Source: Ruminococcus sp. UBA1409 (lineage in GTDB: Bacteria > Bacillota > Clostridia > Oscillospirales > Ruminococcaceae). From it: 39,603 nt of DNA. Location: NCBI GenBank assembly GCA_002305045.1, contig DBPX01000011.1, forward strand, positions 1-39,603, given 5' to 3'. The notes below the pieces were generated by a model. The model saw only the letters and a list, made by a program, of their open reading frames with translations, made no database searches and was not told where the DNA came from. The position numbers and the translations under genes are program-made. Of the stretch, positions 33,414 through 39,603 are shown piece by piece (position 1 is the first letter of the stretch; the number at the start of each line of letters is the position of its first letter).

Positions 33414-36400
33414 CTACTTATCTATTGTCGAGATGTCTGGGATGGTCTCCTCCAGGACATCAAGGACTATTCTTACAGTGTCAAGAGAGGTGAAGGTTGT
33501 GACGCCGTTTTGCACTGCACACTGCCTGATTGCTGCGCCGTCGACATAGTGGACGCCGGAGAGTATCGCCCTAGTGTTGATTATATAGCTCACATATCCT
33601 GCTCTTATCGACTGCAAAATCTCGTCGCTTCCCTCGCTGAGCTTGCCCCTCACCCTTGTGTGGATGCCGTGCTGCTTTAGGAAGTTTGCGGTGCCTATCG
33701 TCGCCTCGATGTTAAAGCCGAGGTCGTAAAACCTCCTGACAAGAGGAAGAGCCTCGTTTTTGTCCTCGTCGGCAAGAGTCACGACAACCGTCCCGTAGAA
33801 CTTCATCTTTACCCCTGACGCCTGCAAGGCCTTATACATCGCACGGTTGAGCCTGTCATCGTAGCCGATTGCCTCGCCGGTTGACTTCATCTCCGGCGAG
33901 AGGTAGGAGTCCATTCCCGAAAGCTTCTCAAAGGAGAAGGCGGGCGCCTTGACATACCAGCGCTTTTTCTCGGGGTGAAGCATATTAACTATGCCCTGCT
34001 CCCTAAGGCTTATTCCAAGCATACATTTTGTCGCTATGCTGACAAGCGGGACTCCCGCCGATTTTGACAGGAAGGGAACGCTTCGTGAGGCTCTCGGGTT
34101 TACCTCGATGACAAAGACATTTTCCTCGGAATCCACTATAAACTGGATATTAAACAGCCCGATGATGCCGATTCCGAGTCCTAATCTTGTGGTGTAGTCG
34201 GCGATGGTTATCTTGACCTTTTCCGAGATGCTAAACGGCGGGTAGACGCTCATGGAGTCGCCGGAGTGAACGCCGGTGCGCTCTACAAGCTCCATTATGC
34301 CCGGGATGTAGACCTCGCTGCCGTCGCAGATGGCGTCGACCTCGACCTCCTTGCCGGCAAGGTACTTATCGACAAGAACAGGCTTGTCCTCGTCGACCTC
34401 GACGGCGTTCTTTAGGTAGTGCCTCAGAAGCTTCTCGTTTGCGACTATTTCCATAGCACGGCCGCCAAGAACGAAGGAGGGTCTTACCAGAACGGGATAG
34501 CCTATTCTCTCGGCTGTTTTGACGCCGTCCTCGATGTTGGTGACAGCCTCTCCCTTGGGATTCGGGATGCCAAGGGAGCGAATAACCTCGTCGAAGGCGT
34601 CACGGTTTTCCGCCTTTTCGATACTCTCGCAGTCGGTGCCGATTATCCTGACCCCTCTTTTTGTAAGAGGCTCAGCCAGGTTTACAGCCGTCTGACCTCC
34701 CAGGGTGGCGATAACTCCAAGCGGCTTCTCGAGGTGGACGATGTTCATAACATCCTCTGTTGTGAGCGGCTCGAAGTAGAGCTTGTCTGCCGTCGTGTAG
34801 TCTGTCGAGACGGTCTCGGGGTTGTTGTTGATGACGATAGCCTCATAGCCGGACGCCTTGATTGTGCGGACGGCGTGTACTGTTGAGTAGTCGAACTCAA
34901 CGCCCTGACCGATTCGTATCGGACCCGAGCCCAGGACTATGACCTTCTGGCGGTCGGAGACCACCGACTCGTTTTCCTCCTCATAGGTGGAGTAGAAGTA
35001 GGGGACATAGCTCTTAAACTCGCTGGCGCAGGTATCTATCATCTTGTAGACCGGGAATAGGTTCATCTTGACCCTGCGGCTGTAGATATCCTCCTCGGTG
35101 GTGCCCCAAAGCTCGGCAATATAGGAGTCGGAGAAGCCCATCCTTTTTGCCTGACGGAGAAGCCTCTCGTCGTCGCAGCCAGCCTCCATCTCCTTTTCAA
35201 AGTCTACGATGTTTTTAATCTTGTCGAGGAAGAAAAGGTCAATTCCTGTGAGGTTGCAGATTCTCGAATGGTCGACCCCTGCCCAAAGAAGCTGGGCTAT
35301 GGCATAGATTCTGTCGTCTGTGCCCTCCTTGATGTACTCGATAAGCTGGTCGACGCTCATATGCTCGGAGTCAAACTTTTTCATATGGATGTGGTTCTTG
35401 CCGTTTTCAAGGGAGCGGATAGCTTTAAGAAGGCTCTCCTCCATAGTCCTGCCGACGCTCATTACCTCTCCTGTCGCCTTCATCTGGGTGGACAGGGTGT
35501 TTGAGGCGGAGGTAAACTTGTCAAACGGGAACCTTGGCATCTTGGTGACTACATAGTCAAGCGTAGGCTCAAAGCATGCCAGGGTGTTTGCAAGCTGTAT
35601 TTCATCGAGATTCATTCCGACCGCTATCTTGGCGGATATTCTGGCGATAGGATAGCCGCTCGCCTTTGAGGCAAGCGCTGAGGAGCGAGACACCCTGGGA
35701 TTTACCTCGATGACATAGTATCTAAAGGACTGCGGGTCAAGGGCAAACTGGACATTGCAGCCTCCCTTTACCTTTAGCGCCCTGATGATTCTCAGTGCGC
35801 TGTCCCTTAGCATATGGTATTCCTTGTTGGTAAGCGTCTGGCTGGGAGCCACTACGATGGAGTCGCCTGTGTGTATGCCGACGGGGTCCAGGTTTTCCAT
35901 ATTGCACACGGTAATGGCGCAGTCGTTGGCGTCCCGCATGACCTCGTACTCTATTTCCTTGTAGCCCTTTATGCTCTTTTCCACCAGCACCTGGTGTACC
36001 GGCGAGAGCGCAAGGGCGTTTTTCATCATCTCGCTTAGCTCCTCTGGGTTGTTTGCAAAGCCTCCGCCGGTGCCTCCTAGAGTAAACGCCGGACGGAGAA
36101 TTACAGGATAGCCTATATCGTTTGCGGCTTCTAAAGCCTCCTCGATGCTGTATGTTATCTTGGAGGGGACGACAGGCTCGCCTATAGACTCGCAAAGCTC
36201 CTTAAACAGCTCTCTGTCCTCCGCTCTTTCTATGCTGTCGGCGTCGGTGCCCAAAAGCTCTATGCCGCACTCCTTCAGAACGCCTTTTTTTGCAAGCTGT
36301 ACGGCAAGATTAAGCCCTGTCTGCCCTCCTATTCCGGGGACAATGGCGTCGGGTCTTTCATACCGGCAGATTCTTGCGACATATTCAAGCGTCAGCGGCT

Positions 36401-36599
36401 CCATGTAGACCTTGTCGGCTATCGATGTATCTGTCATGATGGTGGCAGGGTTGGAGTTGCATAAAATGACCTCGTAACCCTCCTCCTTGAGGGCAAGACA
36501 GGCTTGCGTTCCGGCATAGTCAAACTCGGCTGCCTGACCTATTACTATCGGCCCAGAGCCTATGACAAGGACCTTTTTAATGTCGGTGCGCTTAGGCAT
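33414..36599 (-). CDS. carB: Carbamoyl-phosphate synthase large subunit
   Basis: This 1061-residue subunit makes carbamoyl phosphate from bicarbonate, ATP and ammonia supplied by CarA, for arginine and pyrimidine synthesis. Two ATP-grasp halves are visible. The first starts [23 protein letters not shown] (residue about 10), and the second starts [19 protein letters not shown] (about 555). Each has an EVNPRxSRS metal site ([15 protein letters not shown] and [15 protein letters not shown]). The C-terminal MGS-like allosteric domain (about 935-1055) is intact. The ATG overlaps the carA stop by eight bases. Confidence 0.97.
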   Translation of the reverse strand: MPKRTDIKKVLVIGSGPIVIGQAAEFDYAGTQACLALKEEGYEVILCNSNPATIMTDTSIADKVYMEPLTLEYVARICRYERPDAIVPGIGGQTGLNLAVQLAKKGVLKECGIELLGTDADSIERAEDRELFKELCESIGEPVVPSKITYSIEEALEAANDIGYPVILRPAFTLGGTGGGFANNPEELSEMMKNALALSPVHQVLVEKSIKGYKEIEYEVMRDANDCAITVCNMENLDPVGIHTGDSIVVAPSQTLTNKEYHMLRDSALRIIRALKVKGGCNVQFALDPQSFRYYVIEVNPRVSRSSALASKASGYPIARISAKIAVGMNLDEIQLANTLACFEPTLDYVVTKMPRFPFDKFTSASNTLSTQMKATGEVMSVGRTMEESLLKAIRSLENGKNHIHMKKFDSEHMSVDQLIEYIKEGTDDRIYAIAQLLWAGVDHSRICNLTGIDLFFLDKIKNIVDFEKEMEAGCDDERLLRQAKRMGFSDSYIAELWGTTEEDIYSRRVKMNLFPVYKMIDTCASEFKSYVPYFYSTYEEENESVVSDRQKVIVLGSGPIRIGQGVEFDYSTVHAVRTIKASGYEAIVINNNPETVSTDYTTADKLYFEPLTTEDVMNIVHLEKPLGVIATLGGQTAVNLAEPLTKRGVRIIGTDCESIEKAENRDAFDEVIRSLGIPNPKGEAVTNIEDGVKTAERIGYPVLVRPSFVLGGRAMEIVANEKLLRHYLKNAVEVDEDKPVLVDKYLAGKEVEVDAICDGSEVYIPGIMELVERTGVHSGDSMSVYPPFSISEKVKITIADYTTRLGLGIGIIGLFNIQFIVDSEENVFVIEVNPRASRSVPFLSKSAGVPLVSIATKCMLGISLREQGIVNMLHPEKKRWYVKAPAFSFEKLSGMDSYLSPEMKSTGEAIGYDDRLNRAMYKALQASGVKMKFYGTVVVTLADEDKNEALPLVRRFYDLGFNIEATIGTANFLKQHGIHTRVRGKLSEGSDEILQSIRAGYVSYIINTRAILSGVHYVDGAAIRQCAVQNGVTTFTSLDTVRIVLDVLEETIPDISTIDK

Positions 36600-37686
36600 T
36601 CTCCTTCGCCTCCTTCATGATTTTAAGGAATTTGTCAAAGAGGTAGCTTGAATCCTGCGGACCGGGGCAGCTTTCCGGGTGGTACTGAACGCTAAAGACC
36701 CTGTCCTTAGCGCACTCTACGCCCTCCACCGTGCCGTCAAGGAGGTTTATGTGAGTGACGCTAAGCCCCGTGCCCTCAAGACTCTCGGGCAGGACCGCAT
36801 AGCTGTGATTCTGCGAGGTTATCTCAACCTTTGAGGTCTCAAGATTTTTGACCGGGTGGTTTCCTCCACGGTGTCCGAACTTCAGCTTGTAGGTTTTGGC
36901 TCCGTAGGCAAGAGAAATTATCTGGTGCCCAAGACATATTCCGAATATGGGATATCTTCCCCTAAGACCCCTTACAAGCTCGGCGGCGCAGGGGACATCC
37001 TCGGGGTCTCCGGGACCGTTCGAAAGAAATACGCCGTCCGGCTTCATAAAGTCGACCTCCTCGGCGGTTATTGAGTATGGGACCACCGTGACATTGCAGC
37101 CGCAGCGGTTTAGGGATCTTATAATTCCGTGCTTTATCCCGCAGTCGACGGCAACGACATTGTATCTTGGGTTTGCGGTTCTTGAGTACCATCTTTTTTT
37201 GCAGCTGACCCGTGCGACAGCGTCCCTGGGTACAGGAGTGGAGCGGATTATCTCAAGCCCCTCCTCGACGCTGACGCCGATGTCGGTTATGATAGCCCTT
37301 CTTGAGCCGATATCCCTTATGCTCCTTGTGAGCTTTCTTGTGTCGACCCCGGACACGCCCGGGACTCCGTTTTCCTCCAAAAGCTCGGAAAGAGTCTTTG
37401 TGTACCTGAAATTCGAGGGCATATCGTTGTAATCCCTTACTATAAGCCCGCCGACCGAGATGAGCTTTGACTCGAAGTCATCATCGGTAATGCCGTAGTT
37501 TCCTATCAGCGGATAGGTCATAACAACAGCCTGATAGGTATAGGACGGGTCAGAAACTATCTCCTGATAGCCGACCATAGAGGTATTGAACACTATCTCG
37601 AGGACACGGCTGTCTCTGCTTCCAAAGCCGTATCCCAGGTATTCGCTTCCGTCCTCAAGGATAATCTTTCGGTCAAAATCCCTCAT
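36592..37686 (-). CDS. carA: Carbamoyl-phosphate synthase small subunit
   Basis: This 364-residue glutaminase subunit has an N-terminal CPSase_sm_chain domain (residues 1 to about 130, with [20 protein letters not shown] and [12 protein letters not shown]) and a class I amidotransferase domain with the catalytic cysteine in FGICLGHQI and the histidine-glutamate pair in [19 protein letters not shown] lies before the ATG. It sits between purA (25 bases upstream) and carB (overlapping), so purine and pyrimidine genes share one operon. Confidence 0.96.
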   Translation of the reverse strand: MRDFDRKIILEDGSEYLGYGFGSRDSRVLEIVFNTSMVGYQEIVSDPSYTYQAVVMTYPLIGNYGITDDDFESKLISVGGLIVRDYNDMPSNFRYTKTLSELLEENGVPGVSGVDTRKLTRSIRDIGSRRAIITDIGVSVEEGLEIIRSTPVPRDAVARVSCKKRWYSRTANPRYNVVAVDCGIKHGIIRSLNRCGCNVTVVPYSITAEEVDFMKPDGVFLSNGPGDPEDVPCAAELVRGLRGRYPIFGICLGHQIISLAYGAKTYKLKFGHRGGNHPVKNLETSKVEITSQNHSYAVLPESLEGTGLSVTHINLLDGTVEGVECAKDRVFSVQYHPESCPGPQDSSYLFDKFLKIMKEAKENA

Positions 37687-37711
37687 GCTGTGCCCTCCTT
37701 TTCATATAGAA

Positions 37712-38986
37712 TCAGAACATTTTGATATACTGGTCACGCTCGGCTCCCACAGACGCATACTTGACCGGGCAGCCGACAGCCTCCTCAATATACTTAATGT
37801 AGTCCTTTGCCGCTTGGGGAAGCTCCTCAGGGGTGCGGCACCAGGAGATATCCCCGAAGCCGGGAAGATACTCAACTACCGGCTTGGCGATATCAAGCCT
37901 TGTTCCGGTGGGGAAGTCCTTGGTTATCTCGCCGTCGATATCGTAGGCGACGCATACAGGTATCTTGTCCATGTAGCTAAGGACATCCAGCTTTGTAAGA
38001 GCAAGATAATCTGCCCCCTGGACGGTTACGCCGTATCTCGAGGCAGGGACATCGAAGGGACCTACCCTTCTGGGACGGCCGGTAGCCGCTCCGTACTCTC
38101 CTCCTGCGGCTCTTAGAGCCTCAGCCTCCTCGCCGAACATCTCTGCGGTGAAGGGACCCTCGCCGACGCAGGTTGAATACGCCTTCATTATGCCTATCGA
38201 CTCGTCCACCTTAGAGCCGGGGATGCCTGCTCCTATGGGAGCGTACATCGCAAGGGTGGAGGAGGACGAGGTGTAGGGATATATTCCGAAGTCTATGTCC
38301 CTGAGTGCACCCAGCTGAGCCTCGAACATTATGCTCTTGCCCATGGCAATGGCGTCGTTTAGGTATTTAGAGACATCGGTGACAAAGGGAAGAAGTATGG
38401 TGCCGTAGCGTGTAAGCCAGTCCATGATTTCCTCCGGGTTTACAAGCTCGCTTCCGTAGCCCTTGTAGGTTAGATTCTTCCATTCGATGATGTCGGCTAG
38501 CTTTTGCTTTAGGATCTCGCTGCCAAGAAGAGCAAGGTCTCCCATTCTTATGCCCTTTTTCATATACTTGTCGGCATAGACTGGAGCTATGCCCCTTCTT
38601 GTCGAGCCGAACTTCTTGTCCTTTAGACGCTCCTCCTCCATGATGTCCTGCGCCTTGTGGTAGGGGAGGCATATAATCGCCTTGTCGCTGATTTTAAGGT
38701 TGTCGGGAGTTATTACAATTCCCTTTTCCCTAAGTGTGTTAATCTCGCCGACGAGATGCTCAAGGTCTATGACCATGCCGTTGCCCATTATGTTTACTGT
38801 GGTCTCACGGAGTATGCCGGAGGGGAGCAGGTTGAGGATAAACCTGCCACGCTCGTTTATAACGGTGTGACCGGCGTTGTTGCCGCCCTGATAGCGGCAG
38901 ATTATATCGTAGTCGCTGGAGAGCAGGTCGACCATTCGACCCTTGCCCTCGTCTCCCCAGTTTATTCCCACTATTGCAGTAAGCAT
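37712..38986 (-). CDS. purA: Adenylosuccinate synthase
   Basis: The 424-residue enzyme joins IMP and aspartate with GTP to make adenylosuccinate. The N-terminus has VGINWGDEGKGRMVD with the catalytic aspartate, then GGNNAGHTV. The switch region reads GSTRRGIAPVYADK instead of the more familiar GTTGRGIGPAY, a variant I associate with clostridial PurA. The start is set at ATG 38986, where AAAGGA lies eight bases upstream and the conserved N-terminus begins. The frame extends to ATG 39016, but that would put extra residues in the 22-base gap after purB. Confidence 0.93.
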   Translation of the reverse strand: MLTAIVGINWGDEGKGRMVDLLSSDYDIICRYQGGNNAGHTVINERGRFILNLLPSGILRETTVNIMGNGMVIDLEHLVGEINTLREKGIVITPDNLKISDKAIICLPYHKAQDIMEEERLKDKKFGSTRRGIAPVYADKYMKKGIRMGDLALLGSEILKQKLADIIEWKNLTYKGYGSELVNPEEIMDWLTRYGTILLPFVTDVSKYLNDAIAMGKSIMFEAQLGALRDIDFGIYPYTSSSSTLAMYAPIGAGIPGSKVDESIGIMKAYSTCVGEGPFTAEMFGEEAEALRAAGGEYGAATGRPRRVGPFDVPASRYGVTVQGADYLALTKLDVLSYMDKIPVCVAYDIDGEITKDFPTGTRLDIAKPVVEYLPGFGDISWCRTPEELPQAAKDYIKYIEEAVGCPVKYASVGAERDQYIKMF

Positions 38987-39008
38987 TGATTTCATCCTTT
39001 CATTAACC

Positions 39009-39603
39009 TTACACATTTACCGAGACATCGACCTCGGACTGCTCGTAGCCGGAAAGAAGCTCACGGACAGCAGCAAGATACTCCTCGGTCTGCTGAGCCG
39101 CTCTGCCGGTGAAGCCGCCCTGAGAGATTATGCCAAGAAGCTCCTCCTTTGTTGCTCCGAAGGAGGGGTCGGCTGCGAGCCTGTCTATCAGGTCGTTGTC
39201 GGCTCCGTGCTCCTTTATTGCCTTGGCGGCGGCTACGGAGTGTGTTCTTATCGCCTCGTGGAGCACCTGACGGTCCTTGCCCTTCTTTACGCAGTGCATG
39301 AGTATGTTCTCGGTTGCAATAAAGGGAAGTTCGTCGTTTAGATGCCTTCTTATCACTCCGGGATATACCGTCATCCCGCTCAGGATGTTTACAACGAGGC
39401 TCAGTATGCCGTCGACAGCCAAGAATGCCTCTGGAATCGAGATTCTTCTGTTTGCGGAGTCGTCAAGAGTCCTCTCGAACCACTGCTCACTCGCAGTCAT
39501 GGCGGGGTTAAGAGCGTCTATCATAACATATCTTGACAGGGAGGCTATTCTCTCGGAGCGCATGGGATTGCGCTTGTATGCCATGGCGGAGGAGCCGATC
39601 TGC
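39009..39603 (-). CDS. purB: Adenylosuccinate lyase, 5' end cut off by window edge
   Basis: The C-terminal 197 residues of the purine enzyme that splits adenylosuccinate and SAICAR are present; the frame stays open to the window edge. The first visible residues are the fumarase/aspartase superfamily signature QIGSSAMAYKRNPMRSE, with the flexible-loop serines of the active site. The helical C-terminal domain (TEEYLAAVRELL) follows. It is the first visible gene of the purB-purA-carA-carB run, with a 22-base gap to purA. Confidence 0.94.
   Translation of the reverse strand, partial: QIGSSAMAYKRNPMRSERIASLSRYVMIDALNPAMTASEQWFERTLDDSANRRISIPEAFLAVDGILSLVVNILSGMTVYPGVIRRHLNDELPFIATENILMHCVKKGKDRQVLHEAIRTHSVAAAKAIKEHGADNDLIDRLAADPSFGATKEELLGIISQGGFTGRAAQQTEEYLAAVRELLSGYEQSEVDVSVNV

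Noticed and set aside
1..39603. CRISPR arrays, tRNA or rRNA genes, prophage or integron
   Set aside because: I saw no regularly spaced direct repeats, no tRNA-like cloverleaf signatures, no rRNA segments and no integrase or phage structural genes; small RNAs could be missed by eye.

Overview
The window is almost certainly a mosaic of two organisms. Bases 1 to about 2220 look like a Bacteroidales (Prevotella-like) genome: arginine is mostly CGN, isoleucine mostly ATC, a TAnnTTTG promoter element can be seen, and the genes are a YitT-family membrane protein and a small lipoprotein. Bases from about 2230 to 39603 look like an uncultured gut Clostridia (probably Oscillospirales/Ruminococcaceae). 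There AGG/AGA arginine and ATA isoleucine codons dominate, consensus sigma-A promoters (TTGACA-17-TATAAT type) are easy to read, and family-typical markers occur: an IspH-ribosomal protein S1 fusion, the TepA-YlzJ-SpoIIIE neighbourhood, and an XpaC-TelA pair. The switch falls inside one intact isocitrate dehydrogenase reading frame, within a highly conserved stretch. A metagenome assembly chimera is the simplest explanation, with real recombination as the alternative.

Layout of the clostridial part. (1) 1402-5537, minus: aconitase, an RsmB/NOP rRNA m5C methyltransferase and isocitrate dehydrogenase (3' part foreign), under a promoter near 5580-5606. (2) 5732-19075, plus: a 13 kb unidirectional run from a consensus promoter. 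It holds TepA (ClpP-like), YlzJ-like, UppP, SpoIIIE/FtsK, a YgiQ radical SAM protein, a ComEC-type metallo-beta-lactamase, DUF3006, an RpiR/SIS regulator, a BaiN/HI0933 flavoprotein, Cmk, PlsC and IspH-S1, ending at a good hairpin terminator. (3) 19329-25414, plus: XpaC-like, TelA-like, a class A penicillin-binding protein and an RlmL-type 23S rRNA methyltransferase. (4) 25443-26860, minus: a DUF6440 mini-protein among three hairpins, then an OB-like lipoprotein with its own promoter and terminator. (5) 26976-31770: a sugar or glycerol-phosphate type ABC importer. Two permeases and an unusual binding protein lie on the minus strand, and the ATPase is transcribed divergently. (6) 31915-33355, minus: RmuC with its own promoter. 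(7) 33371-39603, minus: purB (partial), purA, carA, carB, a nucleotide biosynthesis operon ending in a terminator.

Most of the window is conserved core metabolism and cell-envelope synthesis: undecaprenyl phosphate recycling, isoprenoid and phospholipid synthesis, peptidoglycan polymerisation, DNA translocation and purine/pyrimidine synthesis. I found no CRISPR array, prophage, intact transposon, tRNA, rRNA or recognisable defence system, and nothing I would call a new multi-gene system. The points most worth checking are the icd chimera, the possible separate expression of S1 from inside the ispH fusion, the binding protein with both a lipid anchor and a C-terminal membrane helix, the repeated motif in the divergent ABC promoter region, and the hairpin cluster beside the DUF6440 gene.
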